From Nonomuraea pusilla (lineage in GTDB: Bacteria; Actinomycetota; Actinomycetes; Streptosporangiales; Streptosporangiaceae): 64,000 nucleotides of DNA. Made by a program: the position numbers and the translations under genes. Positions 50,485-58,951 of the stretch are shown here, one piece after another. Location: NCBI RefSeq assembly GCF_900109355.1, contig NZ_FOBF01000016.1:62001-126000 (forward strand), written 5' to 3'. Each line of letters starts with the position of its first letter. Within the stretch, counting starts at the first letter, position 1. A model generated the notes under the pieces. That model was given only the letters and a program-made list of their open reading frames with translations. It searched no databases and had not been told where the DNA came from.

Positions 50485-50500
50485 TTCGGATATAACCGAA
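50485..50500. promoter_or_regulatory. Dyad overlapping a -10 box, candidate ArsR operator
   Basis: TTCGG-ATATAA-CCGAA is a perfect 5-bp-arm dyad. It contains TATAAC (50491-50496), which ends six bases before the GTG of the ArsR gene. This is the arrangement of a repressor blocking its own leaderless promoter. Confidence 0.6.
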
Positions 50501-50502
50501 AG

Positions 50503-51489
50503 GTGCTGACGGTCGAGGTCACCCCCCAGGACGTGGTGGCCAGCAGGTTCGCCCTCTCGCCGCTGATCGAGACGATGCACGCGCAGCTCGTGCTGGACGG
50601 CCGGGCGCAGGCAGGCGTCCACACGCGCTGGGTGGCCCGCCACAGGGAGCCGTACCGCGAGCTGAGGCGGCGGCATCCGGCGCTGGGCGCGATCACCGCG
50701 ATCACCGGCAACAGGGGCAGCGCGAACGTCGACTTCATCGCCCCGCCTCCGGCGGGGCTGAGCGTGCCGTTCGAGGCGGAGCTGGCGGCGATGCGGCGCA
50801 CCCCGGTGGCGCAGGCGCACGCGGAGATCGCAAGGACGCTGGCGGACGTCCCGCCGGTGGCGCCCTGGATCAGGGAGCTGCTGTTCGGCGCGGACGTGGT
50901 GCGGGTGCTGGCGGACGCGTACGAGGCGCTGTGGACGGAGATCTTCTCGGCGATCTGGCCGCGGCTGCGCGCGATCCTGGAGCGCGACATCGTGCAGCGG
51001 GCCGGGCAGCTGGCGACGTTCGGCTGGGCGGCGGCGTTGGAGGACCTGAGCCCGCAGGTGCGCTGGCGCGAGGAGGGCCGCGTCGAGCTGCGGGTGGGCG
51101 GCGAGGCCCGCGCGCACCGGCTGGGCGGCAGGGGCCTGCTGTTCCTGCCGTCGGCGTTCACGCCGGGGCTGGGCGCGTACCTGGAGGACGCCTGGCCGTA
51201 CGCGCTGGTCTACCCGGCGCGCGGCACGGCGGCCCCGCCGGCGGCGGACGGCGGCGGCGCGCTGGCGGGGCTGGTGGGGCGTACCCGCGCGCGGATCCTG
51301 GCCGAGCTGGCCGTGCCGGCCACGACCACGCACCTGGCGACGCTGCTGGCCATGAGCGCGGGCACGGTCGGGGAGCACGTGGCGGCGCTGCGCCGGGCGG
51401 GCCTGATCACCGGCGCGCGGACGGGCAGGACGGTCCTGTACGCCAGGACGCCCCTGGGGGACGCCCTGACCCAGGGCTCGATCGGATAG
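50503..51489 (+). CDS. ArsR-type winged-helix regulator (DUF5937-like N-terminus)
   Basis: A 328-residue regulator. The C-terminal 75 residues form an ArsR winged helix: TRARILAELAVPATTTHLAT, LLAMSAGTVGEHVAALRRAG. The N-terminal 230 residues (VTPQDVVASRFALSPLIETM and PRLRAILERDIVQRAGQLAT) match the effector region of large ArsR-like proteins common in actinomycetes. Probably leaderless at GTG 50503. The divergent MFS gene is the likely target. Confidence 0.85.
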   Translation: MLTVEVTPQDVVASRFALSPLIETMHAQLVLDGRAQAGVHTRWVARHREPYRELRRRHPALGAITAITGNRGSANVDFIAPPPAGLSVPFEAELAAMRRTPVAQAHAEIARTLADVPPVAPWIRELLFGADVVRVLADAYEALWTEIFSAIWPRLRAILERDIVQRAGQLATFGWAAALEDLSPQVRWREEGRVELRVGGEARAHRLGGRGLLFLPSAFTPGLGAYLEDAWPYALVYPARGTAAPPAADGGGALAGLVGRTRARILAELAVPATTTHLATLLAMSAGTVGEHVAALRRAGLITGARTGRTVLYARTPLGDALTQGSIG

Positions 51490-51507
51490 AGAGCGCCCGG
51501 CCCCGCG

Positions 51508-52368
51508 TCACCCTTTGAGCGCCCCGGCCATGAGGCCGCGCATGAAGAAGCGGCCCAGCAGGACGTAGATGAGCATGGTCGGGATCGACGCGAGGACGGC
51601 GGCGGCCATCTGCTGGCTGTAGGGGGTCGCCTGGGCGCCCGCGATGTTGTTGAGCATGACCGTCGCGGGCCAGCTCGTGGGCGAGGTGAGGAACACCGCG
51701 AAGAGGAAGTCGTTCCACAGCGACGTGAACTGCCAGATGATCACGACCGCGAAGGCGGGCGCCGACACCGGCAGCACGACCGACCAGTACGTGCGCAGCA
51801 TGCCCGCGCCGTCCACGCGCGACGCCTCGACGAGCTCGTCGGGGATGGTGACGTAGTAGTTGCGGAAGATCAGGGTGCAGATGGGGATGCCGTAGACGAC
51901 GTGCGCGAGCACGAGGCCGGGGATGCCGCCGTAGAAGACGCCCTGCAGCCCGGTCCACTCGTTCAGCTTCACGAGGAGCTGGACGAGCGGGATCATCACC
52001 CCCTGGTACGGGATGAACATGCCGAACAGGAACAGCGTGAACAGCACGTCCGCGCCGGGGAAGCGCCACTTGGACAGGACGTAGCCGTTCATCGAGCCGA
52101 GCGCGCACGACAGCAGCGCGCCGGGCACCGCCAGCAGCACGCTGTTCCACAGGCCGGGCGAGAGCTTCTCCCAGGCGACCCGCCACGCCTCGCCGGTCCA
52201 GGTCCGCGGCAGGTTCCACGCCTGCCCGGGGTCGGCCTCGGTGAGCGGCTTGAAGCTGGTGGCCAGCAGCACGTAGATCGGGATGAGGAAGACGACGACG
52301 AACGCGAGCAGCAGGCCGAACCGGACCCACGTCGCCGCGCCCGCCCGCCTGGTGACGACGGCCGTCAC
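51508..52368 (-). CDS. Sugar ABC transporter permease (MalG type)
   Basis: A 286-residue inner-membrane protein with six helices. LVEASRVDGAGMLRTYWSVVLP is the EAA loop, split here only by its length. The N-terminal cytoplasmic segment is short, and the tail FFMRGLMAGALKG is typical of CUT1 permeases. GTG 52368 overlaps the MalF-type stop (GTGA). No ATPase gene follows; the next gene is convergent. Confidence 0.9.
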   Translation of the reverse strand: MTAVVTRRAGAATWVRFGLLLAFVVVFLIPIYVLLATSFKPLTEADPGQAWNLPRTWTGEAWRVAWEKLSPGLWNSVLLAVPGALLSCALGSMNGYVLSKWRFPGADVLFTLFLFGMFIPYQGVMIPLVQLLVKLNEWTGLQGVFYGGIPGLVLAHVVYGIPICTLIFRNYYVTIPDELVEASRVDGAGMLRTYWSVVLPVSAPAFAVVIIWQFTSLWNDFLFAVFLTSPTSWPATVMLNNIAGAQATPYSQQMAAAVLASIPTMLIYVLLGRFFMRGLMAGALKG

Positions 52369-53246
52369 GAGCGCCGCTCCTTCCGTACGGACCAGACGAG
52401 GTAGGGGATCACGAAGACGGCCACGCTGAGCACGATGTAGGACGCGATGGTGGCGCCCTTGGCCGGGTCGTGGGCGTCGAACACGGCCACCCACATGAAC
52501 ACGGCGGGCACGTCGGTGACGATCTGCTTGCCGGACACGGCGACGATCAGGTCGAACACCTTGAGCGAGATGTGCCCGAGGATGATCAGCGCCGACAGCG
52601 TGACGGGCCGCAGCAGGGGCAGCACGACGTGCCGGTAGACCCCCCACTCGGTGCAGCCGTCCACGCGCGCCGCCTCGCGCAGCTCCTCGGGGACGCCGCG
52701 GAACCCCGCCAGGAACAACGCCATGACATATCCGGACATCTGCCAGATGGCCGGGATGGCCATGGCCGCCATCCCCCAGTCCGGATCCCTGAACCACTGC
52801 CACTGCGGCAGCCCGATCACGTCGAACAGCCGGTTCAGCCCGACCGCCCGCTCCCCCGTGCCCGAGTTCATCAGCCACCGCCACACGATGCCGGTCGCCA
52901 CGAAGGACACCGCCATCGGGAACAGGTAGACCGCCCTGAACGTCCCCTCGCCCCTGATCCCCTTCTCCATGAGGAACGCCAGGAACCACCCGAGCAGCAA
53001 CGCCCCCAGCACGAACACCACCGTGAACATGACGGCGTGGTCGACCGAGACGTGCCAGCGGGGCACGTCCCAGAGGTCGACGAAGTTCTTGAGCCCCACG
53101 AACTCGCCCTCGGACACCTCGTCGTGCTGGTCGGTCATGGCCAGCCGGAAGTTCCAGCCGAGCATGCCGTACACGAAGACGCCGATCGCCACGATCGACG
53201 GCGACACGAGGAGGAGACCGGGCAGCCAGCTGCGTGCCCGCCTCAT
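52365..53246 (-). CDS. Sugar ABC transporter permease (MalF type)
   Basis: A 293-residue CUT1 permease. The EAA-loop region is LREAARVDGCTEWGVYRHVV, and the first helix lies in LPGLLLVSPSIVAIGVFVYG. An extracytoplasmic loop (NFRLAMTDQHDEVSEGEFVG) follows helix 1. ATG 53246 with GGAGTG upstream. It pairs with the MalG-type gene. Confidence 0.9.
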   Translation of the reverse strand: MRRARSWLPGLLLVSPSIVAIGVFVYGMLGWNFRLAMTDQHDEVSEGEFVGLKNFVDLWDVPRWHVSVDHAVMFTVVFVLGALLLGWFLAFLMEKGIRGEGTFRAVYLFPMAVSFVATGIVWRWLMNSGTGERAVGLNRLFDVIGLPQWQWFRDPDWGMAAMAIPAIWQMSGYVMALFLAGFRGVPEELREAARVDGCTEWGVYRHVVLPLLRPVTLSALIILGHISLKVFDLIVAVSGKQIVTDVPAVFMWVAVFDAHDPAKGATIASYIVLSVAVFVIPYLVWSVRKERRS

Positions 53247-53329
53247 CTGTCACTCCCTCCGGTTCGGCGCGGCGGGCCCGCCGCGGTGCGTACGGGCCCG
53301 CCGCGTCACGACCTGCTGCTCCGGCCCGC

Positions 53330-54631
53330 CTACTGGGCGTTGGCCTGCGCGGCGACGGCCAGCGCCTTCTGCAGCGCGGCGACGTCCTTGCCGGCGATGA
53401 ACAGGCCGACCGCCTCGTTGATCGCGGCCAGCCACGGCTGGCTCACCGAGACGCCGTGCTGGATGGACCCGGCGAGCTTGTCGCTCGACCAGTCCTTCAG
53501 CGCGTCGGCCAGGTAGTCGGTGTAGAGCGATTGGTCGGCGTCCTTGCGGGCCGGGATGGAGCCCTTCTTCGGGTTGAAGGCGTCCTGGCCCTCCTTGCTG
53601 GCGGCCACCTTCAGCCACGCGATGGCGCCGTCGCGGTTCTTGGCGCCCTTCGGCAGCGTGAAGCTGTCGGACAGCCACAGGTACGTGCCGCCGGTGCCCG
53701 GCGCGGGCGCCCAGTCGAAGTCCTCCTTCGACTTCTTGCCCAGGCCGCCCTCCGGCGGGTTGTGGAAGTAGCCGTAGGCCCAGTCACCCATGATCGTGAA
53801 GGCGGCCTGCCCGTCGGCCACCTGCTTGGCGGCGGGCTGCCAGTCGTCCTGCGGGTCGCCCGCGTACGACAGGATCGTCTTGAAGTTCTCCAGCGCCTTG
53901 GCCACCTGCGGGCTGTTCCAGTCGGCGCCCGGCTTGAACAGCGCGTTGTAGGCGTCGGTGCCGAGCGTGCCGAGCAGCACGTTCTCCAGCAGGTGGGTCA
54001 CGGTCCACTCGGAGCCGACCGACAGCGGGATCTTGCCCTTGGCCTTGACCTTCTCCAGGTCGGCGACGAACTCCTCGATCGTCGTGGGCGCGGCCGCGAC
54101 GCCCGCCTCCTTGAGCACCTTGGGGTTGAACCACAGGACGTTCGACCGGTGGATGTTGACCGGCACCGAGTAGATCTTGCCCTGGACGCTGATCTGGTCC
54201 ACGAGCTGGGCGGGGAAGACGTCCTTGAGCTTCAGCTCGTCATAGAGGAAGGTGAGGTCCTCCAGGTCGCCCGCCTTGATGTAGCCCTGCAGCTCGGCGC
54301 CCGCGTGGCCCTGGAAGGTGTCGGGCGGGGTGTCGGCCTGGAGCTTCGACTGCAGGAGCGCCTTGGCCTTGTCGCCGGAGCCGCCCGCCACGGCCGCGTC
54401 GAAGAAGGTGTAGTTGGGGTTGCGCTCCTCGAAGATCTTCTTCATCGCCTGCAGGCCGTCGGCCTCGCCGGGACCCGTCCACCAGGAGAACACCTCGACC
54501 TGCTGCTTGCCGCCGCCGGTCGCCGCCGACGACTGGGCGGCCTGCCCGCCGCCGCCGCCGCTGCCGCCGCAGGCGGCCAGGCCGAGCACGCCCGCCATCG
54601 TGATCGATACGGCCGCAAACCATCGTCGCAC
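53330..54631 (-). CDS. Sugar-binding lipoprotein (SBP family 1)
   Basis: A 433-residue binding protein. The lipobox is LAAC at about residue 21, followed by a Gly-rich linker. QVEVFSWWTGPGEADGLQAM and YSVPVNIHRSNVLWFNPKVL are typical of CUT1 binding proteins, and FTIMGDWAYGYFHNPPEGG is the late signature. Start is GTG 54631 with AAGGGATGG upstream. A LacI-type operator lies 41 bases upstream. The sugar is unknown. Confidence 0.9.
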   Translation of the reverse strand: MRRWFAAVSITMAGVLGLAACGGSGGGGGQAAQSSAATGGGKQQVEVFSWWTGPGEADGLQAMKKIFEERNPNYTFFDAAVAGGSGDKAKALLQSKLQADTPPDTFQGHAGAELQGYIKAGDLEDLTFLYDELKLKDVFPAQLVDQISVQGKIYSVPVNIHRSNVLWFNPKVLKEAGVAAAPTTIEEFVADLEKVKAKGKIPLSVGSEWTVTHLLENVLLGTLGTDAYNALFKPGADWNSPQVAKALENFKTILSYAGDPQDDWQPAAKQVADGQAAFTIMGDWAYGYFHNPPEGGLGKKSKEDFDWAPAPGTGGTYLWLSDSFTLPKGAKNRDGAIAWLKVAASKEGQDAFNPKKGSIPARKDADQSLYTDYLADALKDWSSDKLAGSIQHGVSVSQPWLAAINEAVGLFIAGKDVAALQKALAVAAQANAQ

Positions 54632-54671
54632 TGCACACCATCCCTTCGGAAACTCCCCCGAGTTGGTGACC

Positions 54672-54685
54672 TGACAACGTTGTCA
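54672..54685. promoter_or_regulatory. LacI-type operator (copy 2), sugar ABC operon
   Basis: TGACAACGTTGTCA, a perfect 14-bp palindrome containing the same 12-bp core as 48081-48092. It lies upstream of the binding-protein gene start. Confidence 0.78.
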
Positions 54686-54985
54686 AAGGAACATCAACCC
54701 ATTTCGCGCTCGCGATCGTCAAGCGCGCGCCGGTCACAGCTCCGCATCTTCGGCAGTGCCGCACGTCGGAGGCCCGGCGGGGAGGCGGGGACGGGGGACG
54801 GGGCGGGCCCGAGCCCTGCGCGACTCGGACCCGCGGTCGCGCGGCTCGGACCCGGACCCCCACCCCTCCGAAGAGGCCCAGACCCGCTGGACGCCGCGCG
54901 ACGTCCCCGGCGACCGGCACGCCCCGCCGGCACGAGAGGCGGGGCGGCCGATGACACAGCGCAACGATACGCGCGCTGAGCGCGA

Positions 54986-55014
54986 TTGAACATGCCTTGA
55001 CGTGGGGTTTTAAT
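54986..55014 (+). promoter_or_regulatory. Candidate promoter for ABC exporter gene
   Basis: TTGAAC (54986-54991), a 17-base spacer, and TTTAAT (55009-55014) in an AT-rich island. The remainder of the 400-base gap from 54686 is GC-rich and shows no supportable gene. Confidence 0.55.
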
Positions 55015-55089
55015 GAGGCGCCCGGAATACGGCGAATTGGTCGCCCTAAGCGACGGCCCGACTACGGATCGCGTTTCGCAGGTGGCGGC

Positions 55090-56979
55090 GTGACCGGGCC
55101 GGGGAACACTCCCCTCATGCCCGACGAGCCGCTGGAACTCGGCGAGATCTCCCTCTCCGAATGGCATGCCCACAACGACACCATGAGCGACGTCGGCTTC
55201 CTCGCGATCGCCAGGAAGCTGCCCTCCCTCGTCCGCCAGGCCATGAGCATCGCGTGGCGGGCCAGCCCCCGCGACACCGCCGCCACCGTCGCGCTGAACC
55301 TGCTGAGCGGCGTCTTCACCGCCACCGGCCTGCTCGCCACCACCGGCGTGCTCACCGCGCTGTTCAGCGAGGGGCCCACGCCTGAACGGGTGGTCGCCGC
55401 GTTACCGAGCCTCGCCCTGGTCGCCGCGTCCGCCGCGCTGGGCGCCGCCATGAGCGCCGGCGCCGGGTGGGCGCAGTCGAGGCTCGACCCGCAGGTCTCC
55501 CGCCTCACCGAGGAGCGCCTGTTCGGCCTGACCAGCCGCGTCGACCTCGTCGCCTACGACGACCCCGACTTCCACGACGCCCTCCAGCGCGCCAGAGCGC
55601 GTGGCGTGGCGATGGCCGACTCCGTCGTGAGCACCGCCATCAACGTGGTCACCGCCGCCGTCGGCATCGCGGCCGTGGCCGGCGTGCTCGGCGTGCTGCA
55701 CCCGGCGCTGCTGCCGCTGCTCCTGCTCGCGGTGCTGCCCGACGCCTGGGCCGCCGTCCGCAGCGCCAGGATGCGCTACTCCACCCTCTACTCCCTCATC
55801 CCCGCCGTCCGCCGCAAGTGGATCATCGCGGACCTGCTCGCCAACCGCGACCCGGCCGCCGAGGTGCGCTCGTTCACCATGCGCGGCTTCCTCCTGCGCA
55901 TGTACGACGCCGTCGCCAAGGCCGAGCAGGAGGTGCTGCTCGACCTGTCCAGGCGGCAGACGGTCGCCAGGCTCGCCGGCGAGGCGCTGGGCGGGCTCGG
56001 CACCGGCCTCGTCTACGTGGCGCTCGGCGTGCTCCTGGCCGTCGGCGCGATCCCGCTCGCCGTCGCCGGCACCGCCGTCCTCGCCATCAGGTCCGCGCAG
56101 TCCTCGCTCGGCACCCTCATGTACGCCACCAACCGCCTCTACGAGGACGGCCTCTACTTCACCGACTTCCTGGAGTTCTGCGCCGACGCGGAACGCCGCC
56201 TGCCCGGCCCGCGCCCGCGGCGGATCCCCGACGGGTTCCAGCGGGTGGTCGCCGAGAACGTGTCGTTCACCTACCCCGGGGCCGACGGCCCCGCGCTGCG
56301 CGACGTCAGCATCGAGATCAAGCGCGGCGAGGTGATCGCCTTCGTCGGCGAGAACGGCTCGGGCAAGACCACGCTGTCCAAGATCCTCGCCGGCCTGTAC
56401 GAGCCCGACAAGGGCAGCGTGTACTGGGACGACGTGGACCTGCGCCAGGTCAGCCCCGAGGAGGTCAGGGAGCGTACGGCCGTCATCGCCCAGGACCACC
56501 GGCACTGGCCGCTGACCGCCCGCTACAACATCACGATGGGCACGGACAGGGGCGAGGAGGCGCTGCGCGCGGCCGCGGCGGTGGCGGGGGCCGACGAGGT
56601 GGTGGCCGGTCTGCCGCACGGCTACAGCACCCTGCTCGACCGCCGGTTCAAGGACGGCCAGGAGCTGTCGGGCGGCCAGTGGCAGAGGATCGCCGTGGCC
56701 CGGGGATTCCACCGCGAAGCGGACCTGCTCATCTGCGACGAGCCGACGGCCGCGCTCGACGCCCGCGCCGAGCACGCGCTCTTCCAGCGCATCCGCGACC
56801 ACGCCGAAGGGCGCACCGTCCTGCTCATCACCCACCGGCTGGCCAGCGTCCGCTACGCCGACCGGATCTACGTCCTGGAGCACGGCCGCATCACCGAGCA
56901 GGGCGACCACGCGACGCTGATGGCGAGGGACGGCCTGTACGCCGAGCTGTACACCCTCCAGGCGGAGGCGTACCGCTGA
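55090..56979 (+). CDS. ABC transporter, fused membrane and ATPase domains
   Basis: A half-size ABC exporter of about 629 residues. After a polar N-terminus, residues about 75-370 hold six hydrophobic segments (VALNLLSGVFTATGLLATTG first). The ATPase has Walker A AFVGENGSGKTTLSKILAGL, signature QELSGGQWQRIAVARGFHR, Walker B LLICDEPTAALDARAE and switch VLLITHRLASVRYADRI. Actinomycetes often carry such exporters near peptide natural-product genes, but none is visible here. Start GTG 55090 follows AGGTGG; ATG 55117 is an alternative. Confidence 0.88.
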   Translation: MTGPGNTPLMPDEPLELGEISLSEWHAHNDTMSDVGFLAIARKLPSLVRQAMSIAWRASPRDTAATVALNLLSGVFTATGLLATTGVLTALFSEGPTPERVVAALPSLALVAASAALGAAMSAGAGWAQSRLDPQVSRLTEERLFGLTSRVDLVAYDDPDFHDALQRARARGVAMADSVVSTAINVVTAAVGIAAVAGVLGVLHPALLPLLLLAVLPDAWAAVRSARMRYSTLYSLIPAVRRKWIIADLLANRDPAAEVRSFTMRGFLLRMYDAVAKAEQEVLLDLSRRQTVARLAGEALGGLGTGLVYVALGVLLAVGAIPLAVAGTAVLAIRSAQSSLGTLMYATNRLYEDGLYFTDFLEFCADAERRLPGPRPRRIPDGFQRVVAENVSFTYPGADGPALRDVSIEIKRGEVIAFVGENGSGKTTLSKILAGLYEPDKGSVYWDDVDLRQVSPEEVRERTAVIAQDHRHWPLTARYNITMGTDRGEEALRAAAAVAGADEVVAGLPHGYSTLLDRRFKDGQELSGGQWQRIAVARGFHREADLLICDEPTAALDARAEHALFQRIRDHAEGRTVLLITHRLASVRYADRIYVLEHGRITEQGDHATLMARDGLYAELYTLQAEAYR

Positions 56980-56997
56980 GCGGGGGGCGGGCGCCGG

Positions 56998-58455
56998 TCA
57001 GGTCATGGCGGCCTGGAGGACGGCGCGGGCGATCGGGACGGCGGCCGGCGACTGCGGGCCCGCCCGCTCCAGCACCACGCCCACCGCCACCTGCGGCGTC
57101 TCCGCAGGGGCGAAGGCCGTCACCAGGGCGGGCTCCTCCGTGCCCGCCACGACGTCCGTGACGGCGGTCTTGGCGGCCACCTCCACGCCGGGGATGGCCG
57201 CCGCCGTCCCGGTGCCGCCCGCGTGCGTCACCGTGGTCATCATGGCCGCCAGGTAGCGGGCGAGCATGGGCGGCACGGCGGTGCGGTACGGCGCCGGATT
57301 GGCCCGCCCGATGACGGAGCCGTCGGGCAGGCGGACGTCCTCCACCAGGTACGGCCGCATGAGCACGCCGTCGTTCGCCACCGCCGCCGACAGCATGGCG
57401 ATCATCAGGGGGGTGGCCAGGTTGTCCTGGTGCCCGATCGCGGCCAGCGCGGTCTGCGGCCGGTCGAGGCTGACCGGGTACGTGCTGGCCGTCGTGGCCA
57501 GCGGGATGGTGAGCCCGTGCGCGTTGAAGCCGAACGCCTCGGCCTGGTCGCGCAGGATGTCGTGACCGAGCTGCAGCCCGATCGCCGCGAACGCCGTGTC
57601 GCAGGAGGTCTGGAAGGCGTACGCGAGGGTGGGCCTGGCGTTGCCGCACGGGGCCGCGCCGGGGTTCTGCAGGAACGCGGGCGTGCCGGGGAGCCGGAGC
57701 CGGGCGGGGGCGCGGACGTAGGAGGTGGGCCCGTACTCGCCGGAGGCGAGCGCGGCCGCCGTGGTGACCACCTTGAACGTCCCGCCGGGCGGGTAGAGCC
57801 GGTTGAGCGCCCGGTTCAGCAGCGGGCGCGCCGGGTCCCTGCGCAGCCGCCGCGCCGCCTGGGCCACGCGGTCCCTGTCGAACACGGCCAGCTCGTTCGG
57901 GTCGTACGACGGGTAGGTGGCCAGCGCGAGGACGGCGCCGGTGGACGGGTTGATCGCCACGGCGGCGCCGGGGCGGCCCGCGGACTCGAGCCCCCGGTAG
58001 GCGGCCTCCTGGGCGCGCTCGCTGATCGTCAGCCGGACGTCGGCGCCCCCCGCGCCGCCGTCGCCGACGAGGGACCGCACCTTGACCTTGGGGTCCTCGC
58101 CGGACAGCAGGCCGTCCTCGACCGCCTCGACCCCGGTGGCGCTGTTCAGCGAGAGATGGCCGGTGACCGCCGCGTACGACGGCCCGCCCGGGTAGACGCG
58201 CCGGTAGAGGTACGGGCCGGTGCCGGTCGCCTCGCTGGTGGCGATCACCGTGCCGTCGTGGGTGAGGATGTCGCCGCGCGGATGGTCGAACCTGTCGATG
58301 AGCGGCCGCTGGTTGCGCCGGTCGGCGTTGAGCACGTGCGAGCCGAACGCCTGGATGACGGTGACGTGCCCGAGCAGGAGGAAGAGCATCACCGCGCAGG
58401 ACTGCGCGACGCGGCGCAGCGGTACGTTCAGCCTCCGTGCCCTGACTCCGGCCAT
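56998..58455 (-). CDS. PBP2-like transpeptidase homologue lacking all three catalytic motifs
   Basis: A 485-residue protein with one N-terminal membrane helix (VAQSCAVMLFLLLGHVTVIQ), a dimerisation region, and a PbpA-type transpeptidase domain from about residue 140. The active-site SxxK is GTFK (Gly225, within LYPPGGTFKVV), SxN is SCD (Ser284-Asp286), and KTG is KTA (429-431). Codons GGG, GAC and GCC were read directly. The fold-forming sequence around them is well kept with no stop or frameshift, so it looks like a maintained pseudoenzyme. It ends 19 bases from the convergent ABC exporter gene. Confidence 0.9.
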   Translation of the reverse strand: MAGVRARRLNVPLRRVAQSCAVMLFLLLGHVTVIQAFGSHVLNADRRNQRPLIDRFDHPRGDILTHDGTVIATSEATGTGPYLYRRVYPGGPSYAAVTGHLSLNSATGVEAVEDGLLSGEDPKVKVRSLVGDGGAGGADVRLTISERAQEAAYRGLESAGRPGAAVAINPSTGAVLALATYPSYDPNELAVFDRDRVAQAARRLRRDPARPLLNRALNRLYPPGGTFKVVTTAAALASGEYGPTSYVRAPARLRLPGTPAFLQNPGAAPCGNARPTLAYAFQTSCDTAFAAIGLQLGHDILRDQAEAFGFNAHGLTIPLATTASTYPVSLDRPQTALAAIGHQDNLATPLMIAMLSAAVANDGVLMRPYLVEDVRLPDGSVIGRANPAPYRTAVPPMLARYLAAMMTTVTHAGGTGTAAAIPGVEVAAKTAVTDVVAGTEEPALVTAFAPAETPQVAVGVVLERAGPQSPAAVPIARAVLQAAMT

Positions 58456-58490
58456 GGACCATGGTTAACAGCCGGAACGCCAAGCCAGCG

Positions 58491-58850
58491 CTACAGGACG
58501 CTGCGGTAGTAGGAAATCTTGTGGTGGATGTAGCTCTGGCGCTCGGTGAGGTTGGCGATCTGGGCCGCCACCCGGCGGTCGTGCTCCTCCAGGAGCTCGA
58601 TCCGGTCGGGGATGGTGTGCTCGCCGGCGCGGACGAGCTCAGCGAAGCGCAGCATCTGGGCGATGGGCATGCCGGTGTCGCGCAGGCAGCGGATCATGCC
58701 GAGCCAGCCGACGTCCTCCTGGCTGAACCTGCGCTGCCCCGCCGCGTTGCGCTCCACCGGCTCCAGCAGGCCGATCTTCTCGTAGTAGCGGAGTGTGTCG
58801 AGGCTGAAGCCGGTCTCCTCGACCACTTCCGCGGGGGTGTACACGCTCAC
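58491..58850 (-). CDS. MerR family regulator
   Basis: A 119-residue MerR protein. The winged helix is VYTPAEVVEETGFSLDTLRY followed by YEKIGLLEPVERNAAGQRRF. WLGMIRCLRDTGMPIAQMLR leads into the dimerisation coiled coil. No C-terminal effector domain or metal-binding Cys pair is present. GTG 58850 lies seven bases after a -10 box, so translation is probably leaderless. It controls the divergent aldo/keto reductase gene by inference. Confidence 0.88.
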   Translation of the reverse strand: MSVYTPAEVVEETGFSLDTLRYYEKIGLLEPVERNAAGQRRFSQEDVGWLGMIRCLRDTGMPIAQMLRFAELVRAGEHTIPDRIELLEEHDRRVAAQIANLTERQSYIHHKISYYRSVL

Positions 58851-58856
58851 GGGCCA

Positions 58857-58887
58857 AGCATGGCACCTGGAGCGCACTCCAGGTCAA
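58857..58887 (-). promoter_or_regulatory. MerR-type promoter of merR-like gene (19-bp spacer)
   Basis: Minus-strand -35 TTGACC (58882-58887), a 19-base spacer holding the dyad CTGGAGTGCGCTCCAG, and -10 CATGCT (58857-58862). A long spacer with a central dyad is the hallmark of MerR control. Confidence 0.75.
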
Positions 58888-58913
58888 CCGCCCCTCGGGG
58901 CCGGGGATGCCGC

Positions 58914-58944
58914 TTGACATGGAGTGCGCTCCAGCTCCGACAGT
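58914..58944 (+). promoter_or_regulatory. MerR-type promoter of aldo/keto reductase gene (19-bp spacer)
   Basis: TTGACA (58914-58919), a 19-base spacer containing TGGAGTGCGCTCCA, and GACAGT (58939-58944), eight bases before the ATG at 58952. Confidence 0.75.
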
Positions 58945-58951
58945 CGGGGGC

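Noticed and set aside
52470..53516. 348-codon plus-strand frame, His/Arg-rich
   Set aside because: Antisense of a MalF-type permease gene; His-rich because of the complement of GTG and CTG-rich membrane codons.
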